28,735 nt of DNA, taken from positions 1 to 28,735 of the forward strand of contig CAJMOS010000024.1 of the NCBI GenBank assembly GCA_905215015.1, read 5' to 3'. The notes under the pieces were generated by a model, which was given only the letters and a program-made list of their open reading frames with translations, did no database searches and was not told where the DNA came from. The stretch is from an uncultured bacterium (GTDB taxonomy: Bacteria; Spirochaetota; Spirochaetia; Sphaerochaetales; Sphaerochaetaceae). Positions 1-7,119 of the stretch are shown here, piece after piece; position 1 is the first letter of the stretch; the number at the start of each line of letters is the position of its first letter. The translations under genes and the position numbers were made by a program.

Positions 1-25
1 GCTGATAATATCTGCGTCGGCGACG

Positions 26-1738
26 TCATCGCCATTCCCCGCGGCATGGAGGCGCGCTTGCGATGATGATCACCGCATCTTTCCCGAGAGGCCGCGTCTC
101 ATCGGCTTCTCCATAGGTAGTGTAGCAATAGGGAGTCAACGCCTCGAACTCTCCCGCGCAGGTATCCACATGGTGGGCCACCGCAAAAACATGCATCTTC
201 TGGCGGAGCGCATACACCTGTCGCTCGTCCATGCCGGCAAGCTGCCCGATCCGTTTGTCGCTCATGCCATACCGCTTTGCCTCGAGCAGCAGATGGCCTT
301 CCAGCTTTTCCCGCGAGAGCCGCGCGTCCAGTCTTGCCTGCCGTTGAAGCTGATGGAGGAACCATGGATCGAAGCCGGTGATCTGGCTGATGTCCTTCAT
401 GGTATGGGTCCCGCGGACGATGGCGGTATAGGCGGCCAGCAACCGGAGCGGATGGGCGCTGTGCAGGAACTTGTCGATTTCTCCGTCGTCGTAACCGGCG
501 TCCTTCAGGTCGACCAGCCCTTCGAGCTTGCGCTCGCTGGCCCGGATTGCCTTGTTCAGCGCTTCCAAGGCAGTTCGTCCGAGCGAGAGAGCCTCGCCGA
601 CACTGCGCATTTGGGTGCCGAGCGCGCTGTAGGGAAGGGGGAATTTTTCCAGTTCGAAGCGGGGCACCTTGACTGCGCAATAGTCCAGCGCAGGTTCATA
701 GCAGCTTGCGGTCTTGCCGGTGATTTCGTTCATGACCTCGTCCAGCGTGTAGCCGACGGCAAGCTTGGCGGAGCAGCGGGCAATCGGGAAACCGGTCGCC
801 TTGCTGGCCAGGGCGGACGAGCGGGATACGCGCGGGTTCATCTCGATGACGACCATGCGCCCGTCTTTCGGGTTGACGGCGAACTGGACGTTGCTGCCGC
901 CGCAATCCACACCGACGGCACGGAGGATCGCGATTGAGGCGTCACGCATTCTTTGGTAGGCCTGGTCGTCCAAGGTCTGGATCGGGGCGATGGTGATCGA
1001 GTCGCCGGTGTGGACGCCCATCGGGTCGATATTCTCGATCGAGCAGACGATGATCGCGTTGTCCTTGTGGTCGCGCATCACCTCCATCTCGAACTCTTTC
1101 CATCCAATCAGAGACTCCTCCACCAGAGCCTCGTGGGCCGGGCTGATTTCCAGTGCCCGGGCGATATTTTCCATGAACTCGTCGTCGTCATGGGCGATTG
1201 AACCGCCAAATCCGCCCAACGTGAAGCTTGGACGGATGATGACGGGATATCCGATGGTGTTCTTCGCCTGAACGCCTTCCTGGATGGTGTGGACCCCGAC
1301 ACTGCGGGGGCTTTCAAGCCCGAGGCCCTCGACAATCTCCTTGAACCGTTCGCGGTCCTCGGCCAGATTGATGCTCTTGATCGAGGCTCCGATCACTTGG
1401 ACTCCGTACTTGTCCAGGATTCCTTTTCGGGAGAGTTCCATGGCAAGGTTGAGTCCGGTCTGCCCGCCCATGGTGGTCAGGATCGCGTCGGGTCTCTCCC
1501 GCTGGAACAGCTCCTCGACGTACTCGGTCTTCAGGGGTTCCATATAGATATGGTCGGCGAGCCCGCTGGTAGTCTGCACGGTGGCGGGGTTGGGGTTGAG
1601 CAGGATCACCTCGTAGCCTTCCTCCTTCAGGGCTTTGACTGCCTGGGTTCCACTGTAATCGAACTCGCAGGCCTGTCCGATGATGATCGGACCGCTGCCG
1701 ACAACCAGAATGCGATGGATATCCGTTCTCTTGCTCAT
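26..1738 (-). CDS. carB: Carbamoyl-phosphate synthase large chain, N-terminal half only (truncated)
   Basis: The large subunit of carbamoyl-phosphate synthase makes carbamoyl phosphate from ammonia, bicarbonate and two ATP for pyrimidine and arginine synthesis. The start MSKRTDIHRILVVGSGPIIIGQ and the runs TMGGQTGLNLA, RPSFTLGGFGG, EMNPRVSRSSALASKATGFP are the classic first ATP-grasp (carboxyphosphate) domain, followed by the oligomerisation domain ending near DTCAGEFEALTPYCYTTY. The family is about 1,070 residues; this reading frame gives 570. Homology ends at about residue 560 (near base 62), just after DAVIII, where the second half should begin with a GSGPNRIGQG-type motif. About ten unrelated residues and a stop follow. 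The start overlaps the carA stop (ATGA). The missing carbamate-phosphorylating and allosteric domains mean this copy could not work alone. It may be a contig-edge artefact or a real break. Identity of the part present is very sure. Confidence 0.93.
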   Translation of the reverse strand: MSKRTDIHRILVVGSGPIIIGQACEFDYSGTQAVKALKEEGYEVILLNPNPATVQTTSGLADHIYMEPLKTEYVEELFQRERPDAILTTMGGQTGLNLAMELSRKGILDKYGVQVIGASIKSINLAEDRERFKEIVEGLGLESPRSVGVHTIQEGVQAKNTIGYPVIIRPSFTLGGFGGSIAHDDDEFMENIARALEISPAHEALVEESLIGWKEFEMEVMRDHKDNAIIVCSIENIDPMGVHTGDSITIAPIQTLDDQAYQRMRDASIAILRAVGVDCGGSNVQFAVNPKDGRMVVIEMNPRVSRSSALASKATGFPIARCSAKLAVGYTLDEVMNEITGKTASCYEPALDYCAVKVPRFELEKFPLPYSALGTQMRSVGEALSLGRTALEALNKAIRASERKLEGLVDLKDAGYDDGEIDKFLHSAHPLRLLAAYTAIVRGTHTMKDISQITGFDPWFLHQLQRQARLDARLSREKLEGHLLLEAKRYGMSDKRIGQLAGMDERQVYALRQKMHVFAVAHHVDTCAGEFEALTPYCYTTYGEADETRPLGKDAVIIIASAPPCRGEWR

Positions 1739-2850
1739 TTTGCTACTCCCATTTGCACGAAGCGGTCAAAGATCTGCGAGGCGTCATGGGGGCCGGGCGA
1801 GGCCTCGGGGTGGAACTGGACCGAGGCGACTTTGCGTCCCTCGTCGATAAGCCCCTCGATCGACCCGTCATTGGCATTGGTGTACCAGACCCTTGCTCCA
1901 GCGGGAAGGCTCTTCGGGTCGCTCATGAAGCCGTGGTTCTGACTGGTGACGAAGGTGCGCCCCGACAGGTGGTCGTAGACCGGCTCGTTGCCGCCGTGGT
2001 GCCCGAACTTCATCTTCACCGTCGTGCCTCCGAGCGCCCAAGTGATCAGCTGGTGGCCGAGACAGATGCCGACGACCGGCATGGTGCCGATCAGGCTCCG
2101 GACCATGGCGACGGCGTCCTGCAACAGGGCCGGGTCGCCTGGTCCATTGGAAAGGAAGAGCGCGTCGCAACCGGTTGCCAGCACCTCTTCCCTTGTGGCG
2201 GTGGAAGGCAGAAGCGTGACTGCGGCGCCACGCTTGTAGAGCTCACGGATGATGGAGCGCTTGACCCCGAAATCGACGAGGGCGAAACGGCAGACCGGAT
2301 GTTCCGGCCGGCTTCCGTCCAGCAACGGGTCGACAAGGGGTTCGGGTACCGTCACGTCGGCAATCAGGTCCCGCTCGGTGATCGCAGGGAAGGAGGCGAG
2401 CCGTTCCTTTGCCTGCTCGAGCTCCTTCGCATCGCTGTAGGTGAGGATCATCGCGTTCTGGCTGCCATGGTCGCGCAGGTGCAACGTGAGACTGCGGGTA
2501 TCCACCCCTTGGATACCGCTGATTCCGCTTTTCTCCATGAAGGCAGAGAGGGAGACCCGGCCCTCGGGAACCGGTCCATCGTACAGGTCATGGACCACGA
2601 GTCCTCCGGCCTTGATTCCTCCGCTTTCGCAGAAACGTCCCTCGCAGCCGTAGTTGCCGATCTCCGGATAGGTCATCAGGACCATCTGTCCGTTGTAGGA
2701 GGGGTCGGTGAGGATCTCCTGATAGCCGGTCATGCTGGTGTTGAAGACGATTTCAGCGATTGGTGCCTGCTCGACGCCCGGCTCGAGATAGCCGAATCCC
2801 GTTCCCGGAAATATGGTTCCGTCCGAAAGCAAGAGAATGGTTTGTTGCAT
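1735..2850 (-). CDS. carA: Carbamoyl-phosphate synthase small chain (glutamine amidotransferase)
   Basis: The small subunit hydrolyses glutamine and passes ammonia to CarB. The 371-residue product has the usual family length. The N-terminal CarA domain shows FNTSMTGYQEILTDPSY and PEIGNYG (about residues 36-68). The class I glutaminase domain follows, with nucleophile Cys263 in VVGICLGHQ and His347/Glu349 in VQFHPEASPGP. The frame stays open further upstream to base 3021, but the first 57 codons there are AT-rich and unlike the family, so the ATG at 2850 (MQQTILLLSDG) was chosen; its ribosome site is weak (AAAAG). carB follows with a 4-base overlap. The 5' region holds a long inverted repeat 55 bases upstream of the start. 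Very sure. Confidence 0.95.
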   Translation of the reverse strand: MQQTILLLSDGTIFPGTGFGYLEPGVEQAPIAEIVFNTSMTGYQEILTDPSYNGQMVLMTYPEIGNYGCEGRFCESGGIKAGGLVVHDLYDGPVPEGRVSLSAFMEKSGISGIQGVDTRSLTLHLRDHGSQNAMILTYSDAKELEQAKERLASFPAITERDLIADVTVPEPLVDPLLDGSRPEHPVCRFALVDFGVKRSIIRELYKRGAAVTLLPSTATREEVLATGCDALFLSNGPGDPALLQDAVAMVRSLIGTMPVVGICLGHQLITWALGGTTVKMKFGHHGGNEPVYDHLSGRTFVTSQNHGFMSDPKSLPAGARVWYTNANDGSIEGLIDEGRKVASVQFHPEASPGPHDASQIFDRFVQMGVAK

Positions 2851-2904
2851 CTTTTGTACCCAAATTGACGACACTTTACCAAAACGGATTTCGAATTGCA
2901 ACAA

Positions 2905-2938
2905 ATATGGCAAAATATTCCAGAATATTTTTCCATAT
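2905..2938. promoter_or_regulatory. Long inverted repeat upstream of carA (operator or leader hairpin)
   Basis: Two 16-base arms (ATATGGCAAAATATTC and GAATATTTTTCCATAT) are separated by CA and differ from perfect symmetry at one position. The repeat is flanked by TTGCAACAA (2896-2904) and TGCAACAA (2940-2947), with an inverted TTTGTTGCAA at 2957-2966. It lies 55 bases upstream of the carA start. A repressor operator over the carA promoter is the simplest reading; no U-tract follows, so it is not an obvious terminator. Confidence 0.5.
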
Positions 2939-3176
2939 ATGCAACAATCGGATAGATTTGTTGCAAAGGCAAGGACAGTCATTGGTCCTCCATCGGGGAA
3001 AAGGATTTCCCGCCTGGCCAAACTGACCTGCAGGGGGAGGATTGTCCAATTATTTCCCGTTTTCTGGAATTATTTGCGGGAGGAGGGGATTTCATGTGAA
3101 AATGGGTACACTACAGAAAGGTATATGCATTGCTGGCAAGCAGTTTTCGGGGTGGATGCCTTGCCACACGAAACGA

Positions 3177-3204
3177 TTTACAGTATATCTGTTTGTGGTA
3201 TATC
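3177..3204 (+). promoter_or_regulatory. Candidate gap promoter (extended -10)
   Basis: TTTACA at 3177-3182 is followed after 16 bases by TATATC at 3199-3204, preceded by TGG, which gives an extended -10 element. GTATATC occurs twice here, 15 bases apart. The predicted start of transcription would leave a leader of about 50 bases before the gap ribosome site. Confidence 0.4.
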
Positions 3205-3262
3205 GAGTACCCCTGTGATGGGGGTCATGACAAAGCAAACATACTTTTATAAGGAGACAAAA

Positions 3263-4267
3263 ATGTCTGTAAGAGTTGCTATTAATGGTTTCGGCCGTAT
3301 CGGTCGTCTGGCTTTCCGCCAGATGTTCCAGGCTCCTGGCTATGATGTCGTCGCCATCAACGACCTGACCAGTCCCGCCATGCTGGCCTACCTGTTGAAG
3401 TACGACACCACCCATGGTCCCTATCAGGGGACTGTCGAGGCTGGTGAGGACTTCATCACCGTCAACGGCAAGAAGATCACCATCTACGCCGAGAAAGATG
3501 CCGCCAACCTGCCTTGGAAGGATCTGAAGATCGATGTCGTCCTGGAGTGCACTGGTTTCTACACCTCCAAGGAGAAGGCTTCCGCCCATATCAAGGCTGG
3601 TGCCCGCAAGGTCGTCATTTCCGCTCCTGCCGGCAACGATCTGCCGACCATCGTCTTCAACGTCAACCACAAGACCCTGAAGCCGACCGACACCATCATC
3701 AGCGCCGCTTCCTGCACCACCAACTGCCTCGCTCCTATGGCCAAGGCCCTGAACGACCTTTGCCCGGTCGAGAGCGGCTTCATGACCACCGTCCACGCCT
3801 ACACCGGCGACCAGATGGTGCTTGATGGCCCGCAGAGAAAGGGTAACCTCCGCAGATCCAGAGCTGCCGCCGAGAACATCGTTCCGGCTTCCTCTGGTGC
3901 CGCCAAGGCCATCGGCCTGGTCATCCCCGAGCTGAACGGCAAGCTGAATGGCGCCGCCCAGAGAGTTCCTGTCGCCACCGGTTCCACCACCATCCTTGAC
4001 GCTGTCGTCATGGGCAAGGTGACCGTCGATCAGGTCAACGCCCAGATGAAGAAAGAGTCCACCGAGTCCTTCGCCTACAACGAGGACGAGATTGTCTCTT
4101 CCGACATCATCAACAGCACCGCCGGTTCCATCTTCGACGCCACCCAGACCAAGGTCCTCCCGATGGGAGACAAGACCCTTGTCCAGGTCGTGTCCTGGTA
4201 CGACAACGAGAACTCCTACACCAGCCAGATGGTCCGCACCATCAAGTACTTCGCCGAGCTGAACTAA
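3263..4267 (+). CDS. gap: Glyceraldehyde-3-phosphate dehydrogenase, type I
   Basis: This glycolytic enzyme oxidatively phosphorylates glyceraldehyde 3-phosphate with NAD+ in the cytoplasm. The 334-residue product has the standard length. It shows INGFGRIGR (NAD-binding, residues 7-15), Asp34 typical of NAD preference, the catalytic ISAASCTTNC with Cys151, His178 in TTVHAYTGDQ, and SWYDNENSY near the C-terminus. AAGGAGA at 3251-3257 sits at ideal distance from ATG 3263; longer upstream starts lack support. Codon use is highly biased, as expected for a strongly expressed gene. It is transcribed alone and ends at a terminator 25 bases downstream. Very sure. Confidence 0.98.
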   Translation: MSVRVAINGFGRIGRLAFRQMFQAPGYDVVAINDLTSPAMLAYLLKYDTTHGPYQGTVEAGEDFITVNGKKITIYAEKDAANLPWKDLKIDVVLECTGFYTSKEKASAHIKAGARKVVISAPAGNDLPTIVFNVNHKTLKPTDTIISAASCTTNCLAPMAKALNDLCPVESGFMTTVHAYTGDQMVLDGPQRKGNLRRSRAAAENIVPASSGAAKAIGLVIPELNGKLNGAAQRVPVATGSTTILDAVVMGKVTVDQVNAQMKKESTESFAYNEDEIVSSDIINSTAGSIFDATQTKVLPMGDKTLVQVVSWYDNENSYTSQMVRTIKYFAELN

Positions 4268-4292
4268 ACCAGCAAGGAATGGAGATTCTCAG

Positions 4293-4321
4293 AGAGGCCG
4301 CCGCAAGGCGGTCTCTTTTTT
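4293..4321 (+). terminator. Rho-independent terminator of gap
   Basis: A 10-bp stem (AGAGGCCGCC / GGCGGTCTCT, one G-U pair) closes a GCAA tetraloop and runs into a T6 tract. It begins 25 bases after the gap stop codon. Confidence 0.92.
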
Positions 4322-4536
4322 GCTTGTATTGTCAATCGGGTAAACTATTCGCTTATTTTCTAATTCTTCATAATCGTACATATGTTATGGCAAGTTTGCA
4401 TGAATTCTGTGTTTTCGATATGAGTGCAAAAACAAATATAGTCCTATCATTGATGATGGAGTACAGTAAAGTTCGCAATTTGAAAACGGGAGGATAGAGA
4501 AATAGAGAAAAATCATTGAAAACCTTCAGAATGCTT

Positions 4537-4820
4537 TCTGCCAAAGACAAGCAGGAGGTAATCAATGACCAAGGACCGTGTAACAGAACAGATGGCAGCA
4601 ATGCCAGAGGAAATCAAGGTTCAGGACGACCTTATTGCTGGAGATGATGGAATATCTGCTGGCTAGGATGATGGAGATTGAGATTATCAATCAGAGGACC
4701 GGGAGCGAAAAAAACGGACACAATCTTGAGCGTACCGGATATTGCAGCGGCTATAGAAGCCACAGATTCGGTGCCAGATTTGGAATAATAAATCTTGATG
4801 TTCCGAAGCTCCGACATAAA
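4537..4820 (+). pseudogene. IS256-family transposase remnant, N-terminal region, frameshifted
   Basis: Translated pieces in different frames join to match the start of an IS256-type (mutator) transposase: LSAKDKQEVIND, then KDRVTEQMAAMPEEIKVQDDLIA (from the ATG at 4565), then LEMMEYLLARMMEIEIINQ and NGHNLERTGYCSGYRSHRFGARFGIINLDVPKLR. The frame changes near 4570 and again near 4636. The similarity stops after DVPKLR at about base 4817, so roughly the last three quarters of the transposase, including most of the DDE catalytic part, is absent. No terminal inverted repeats were found. It is a dead fragment. Recognition of the family rests on the conserved ERTGYxSGYRxRRF and LxVPKLR pattern. Confidence 0.72.
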
Positions 4821-4958
4821 CAAGAGCCTGCTATGACACTTTCTCAAATTGCTGATGCGGTGGGCTACGAGTCAGTTCAACACCTTTGCCGTGTCTTCCA
4901 CCGTTGTTACCATCTTTCCCCCTCGGAATATCGTCACCACGTCATTGCCATGCGGTAG
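4818..4958 (+). pseudogene. AraC-family regulator remnant, second helix-turn-helix only
   Basis: The last 45 codons of the frame, from EPAMTLSQIADAVGYESV through CRVFHRCYHLSPSEYR, are the C-terminal half of an AraC/XylS DNA-binding domain (SxxxIAxxVGYxSxxxFxRxFxxxxGxSPxxYR). The rest of the regulator is missing. The piece is in frame with the preceding transposase fragment, so bases 4635-4958 (TTG start) could encode a 107-residue chimera. It is probably the scar of an IS256 insertion and deletion in an araC gene. An AraC gene next to carbohydrate operons would have made sense as a regulator. Confidence 0.72.
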
Positions 4959-5038
4959 CAGAGAGACTAAGTACAATTTCTTTCGATTGCGGAAAGAATG
5001 CCAAAAGTCCTTGACTTCTCGGTTCCGAAAGAGTAGGG

Positions 5039-5069
5039 TTCACTCGTGAAAGAGGTTCATAATTATGAA
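5039..5069. promoter_or_regulatory. Two palindromic operators at the iclR start (autoregulation)
   Basis: TTCAC-TC-GTGAA (5039-5050) and the perfect palindrome TTCATAATTATGAA (5056-5069) lie side by side, centres 18 bases apart. The second covers the ATG of the IclR gene at 5065. Related palindromes occur at 5867-5882 and 5924-5937 before the transport operon. IclR proteins commonly bind such sites and repress their own gene; the assignment here is inference. Confidence 0.55.
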
Positions 5070-5808
5070 TAGAACAGTCGCACGTGCCATGCAAATTTTG
5101 CAAATTGTTTCAAAAAACAATGATGGAACAACACTTCAAGAAATTGCTGACGAGTTGGATATCCCAAAAAGCAGCGCATATGTGATTGTCCAGACACTTC
5201 TTTCAGAACATTATCTGACCACCATGCGATACAATGACAAGAAATATCGGATTGGTCTCAAACTCTTCACGCTCGGCATGCGCTATGTGGATGACTTGAA
5301 TTTGGTTGAGCAGTGTGTCCAATACCTGAATCCTCTTGCAGACAAATGGAAGAAGACAGCATTTGTTGGTGTCTTGGAAGGGACTTCGATTGTCTATGTG
5401 CATAAGTATGTTTCGAAGGACGCTGTATTGGCATCCTGCGCACTCGGCTCTCGTAAGCCCGCTTATGCAACGGCTCTCGGAAAGGCGATTCTCGCCTACA
5501 CCGATCAATCCCAGTTGGATAACATATTATCGGAAATAGATTTTGATTCACTTACCTCGAACACCATCACCAGTGCGGTGAAGCTACGCGAGGATTTGGA
5601 GTTGACTCGAAAACGGGGCTATTCAATCGATATCAAAGAGCACATGCAGAACACCATTTGCTGTGGTGCGCCTCTGTTTGACTTCACTGGTCATGTGATT
5701 GCCGCTTGCTCGCTCAGCGATGTACATGAAGGGCCGGTGGATGCGATGGGGGAGGATCTGAAGCAGGTTGCTCTGACTATTTCCCGGAGCCTAGGCTACA
5801 ACGGATAA
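5065..5808 (+). CDS. IclR-family transcriptional regulator
   Basis: This 247-residue protein has the full IclR layout. A winged helix-turn-helix occupies about residues 1-65 (RAMQILQIVSKNNDGTTLQEIADELDIPKSSAYVIVQTL). A GAF-like effector domain follows (residues about 75-245), with the typical ALGRK-like SRKPAYATALGKAILA and CCGAPLFDFTGHVIAACSLS segments. It should bind a small sugar or acid and control the operon that begins just downstream on the same strand. ATG 5065 follows AGAGG at 5051-5055 and lies inside a palindrome, which suggests autoregulation. Sugar-acid effectors (as for KdgR) are known in this family and fit the neighbouring lyase genes, but the effector is not shown. Confidence 0.92.
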   Translation: MNRTVARAMQILQIVSKNNDGTTLQEIADELDIPKSSAYVIVQTLLSEHYLTTMRYNDKKYRIGLKLFTLGMRYVDDLNLVEQCVQYLNPLADKWKKTAFVGVLEGTSIVYVHKYVSKDAVLASCALGSRKPAYATALGKAILAYTDQSQLDNILSEIDFDSLTSNTITSAVKLREDLELTRKRGYSIDIKEHMQNTICCGAPLFDFTGHVIAACSLSDVHEGPVDAMGEDLKQVALTISRSLGYNG

Positions 5809-5866
5809 AAATACACTTGACAACTGGTACTTTTGACCTTAAGGTAATTCTGCAATGAAGAACTCA

Positions 5867-5882
5867 GTTCATTATTATGAAC
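5867..5882. promoter_or_regulatory. Candidate IclR operator upstream of the transport operon
   Basis: GTTCAT-TATT-ATGAAC is a 16-base palindrome with 6-base perfect arms, the same words as the palindrome at the iclR start. A -10-like TATTAT (5873-5878) lies inside it. Confidence 0.55.
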
Positions 5883-5901
5883 TATGCTTCATTGATTTTC
5901 T

Positions 5902-5937
5902 TTGGGTTGTACAATGAACGTGATTTATAATTGTGAA
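5902..5937 (+). promoter_or_regulatory. Candidate operon promoter overlapped by a second IclR-like site
   Basis: A perfect TATAAT (5926-5931) lies 18 bases after TTGGGT (5902-5907). It is embedded in TTTATAATTGTGAA (5924-5937), which differs from the iclR-start palindrome TTCATAATTATGAA at two positions. Binding there would block the promoter. If this -10 is the one used, transcription would start near 5938, inside the small ORF at 5914. A further palindrome, ACCTTAAGGT, is at 5836-5845. Confidence 0.42.
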
Positions 5938-6150
5938 CAATCAAAACAAGAACAGAACTCTTGTTTCTCTGTGGCCCTGTTCTGCCACTTGCTTGGAGCA
6001 CTGGTTTGTCTCTCGGCTTCTTTTCCCATAGGGTTGACATTCCCTCTTCTTGCCGGCGCTCTCGTGTTTCTCCACAAAGAACTTTCCGGCTTTATCGTGC
6101 TGTTGTGTGCTGGCATATGCATCTGTTGTTTTGGAAGGAGGAACGGATGA
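5914..6150 (+). CDS. Small hydrophobic protein of unknown function (questionable)
   Basis: This frame encodes 78 residues with about two strongly hydrophobic stretches (around 20-48 and 56-72) and an unusually high number of cysteines. No family is recognised. In favour: the stop overlaps the start of the following permease (ATGA), as in other junctions of the operon, and it would add to the set of small membrane proteins in this locus. Against: there is no ribosome site before ATG 5914 (an in-frame ATG at 5902 is no better), and a perfect -10 box lies inside it. It could be only the operon leader. Confidence 0.3.
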   Translation: MNVIYNCEQSKQEQNSCFSVALFCHLLGALVCLSASFPIGLTFPLLAGALVFLHKELSGFIVLLCAGICICCFGRRNG

Positions 6151-7109
6151 AGCAACCGATTTGCATGCGTAAAGGGCATGCCCGCGAGTTTCTTGCAAAC
6201 ATTAGAAAGGAGTGGCGGCTTTACGTCCTGCTTGCTCCGATGGTGATTTGGTTTTGCATGTGGGCTTACAAGCCGATGGTGGGATTGCTGATTGCTTTCA
6301 AACGGTTTGACCCGATTGATGGAATTTTTGGTAGCGAGTTTACCGGTTTTGACAATTTCTTCAATTTGATGGAAGGAGTCAACAAAACCGAGTTCTGGCA
6401 GGCGTTCCGTAATACCTTCATCATCAGTGCCTACTCGCTGGTCTTTGGTTTCCCCGTTCCCATTATCCTTGCCCTGTTGTTCAGTGAAATGAACAATGAG
6501 TTGGCTCGTAAGATTACCCAGACGGTCACCTATCTTCCGCATTTTTTGAGCGAGGTCACAATTACTGGTATTGTGCTTATGCTTGTGTACAATGGCGTCA
6601 ACTCCACCGGGGTGATTGCCCAATTCTTGATTAACAGGGGTTGGATAAGCCCTGATGCCTCCATCATGCAGCAAGCCCAGTATTTCCGGCCATTGTATGT
6701 GATTACCGGCATCTGGAAGGAGAGCGGCTATAATTCGATTGTCTATTTTGCGGCAATCATGGGTATTTCTCCTGCTTTGTATGAAGCGCTCAAGGTCGAT
6801 GGCGGGAACAAGTTCCAGGAGATTCGGTATGTCACCATTCCTGGTATGGCGCCGACCTTGATCATCATGATCATCATGCGCATCGGAAAGATGCTGACCA
6901 TTGGCTACGAGCGTGTCTTGCTTTTGTATAACGCCAACATTTATGTGACCGCGGATGTATTGTCCACCTTTGAGCAACGTATCGGTATTCTTTCTGGCAA
7001 CTATGGAACAGGTGCGGCGTCCAGCTTGTTCAACTCGCTTATCGCCTTTGTCCTGGTCATCGGGGCAAATACCATAAGCCGCAACGTGTCGCGGACCAGC
7101 CTTTGGTAA
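6147..7109 (+). CDS. ABC transporter permease, LplB/YteP type
   Basis: This is one of the two inner-membrane permease subunits of a carbohydrate ABC importer. The 320-residue product has about six membrane helices, starting with LYVLLAPMVIWFCMWAYKPM (around residues 28-50), a family hallmark. The ATPase-contacting EAA loop is ALYEALKVDGGNKFQEIRYVTIPGM (about residues 210-235). The C-terminus SNGNYGTGAASSLFNSLIAFVLVIGANTISRNVS-like segment matches LplB relatives. GGAAGGAGG at 6133-6141 sets the ATG at 6147; upstream in-frame starts are unsupported. The paired permease follows after 10 bases. Family is sure; the substrate is inferred only from the neighbouring lyase genes. Confidence 0.93.
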   Translation: MKQPICMRKGHAREFLANIRKEWRLYVLLAPMVIWFCMWAYKPMVGLLIAFKRFDPIDGIFGSEFTGFDNFFNLMEGVNKTEFWQAFRNTFIISAYSLVFGFPVPIILALLFSEMNNELARKITQTVTYLPHFLSEVTITGIVLMLVYNGVNSTGVIAQFLINRGWISPDASIMQQAQYFRPLYVITGIWKESGYNSIVYFAAIMGISPALYEALKVDGGNKFQEIRYVTIPGMAPTLIIMIIMRIGKMLTIGYERVLLLYNANIYVTADVLSTFEQRIGILSGNYGTGAASSLFNSLIAFVLVIGANTISRNVSRTSLW

Positions 7110-7119
7110 GGAGGTAGGC

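Larger units (their letters stand above)
2851..3262. other. Divergent carA/gap intergenic region
   Basis: These 412 bases hold no convincing gene. The carA-proximal third is strongly AT-rich and contains an imperfect 34-bp inverted repeat with three TGCAACAA-type words nearby. The gap-proximal part holds a candidate promoter and a good ribosome site. The long reading frames across it are extensions of carA or gap and their predicted sequence does not resemble either family. Confidence 0.7.

Noticed and set aside
2851..3021. Upstream extension of the carA frame to a start at 3021 (57 extra residues)
   Set aside because: The extension is AT-rich, unlike any CarA N-terminus, and runs through the inverted repeat; the normal CarA start is MQQTILLLSDG at 2850.
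2813..3262. Upstream extension of the gap frame (150 extra residues)
   Set aside because: GAPDH starts at MSVRVAINGFG with an ideal AAGGAGA site; the extension overlaps carA and its promoter region.
4279..4497. 72-codon plus-strand frame after gap
   Set aside because: It begins before and runs through the gap terminator, has no ribosome site and no recognisable similarity.
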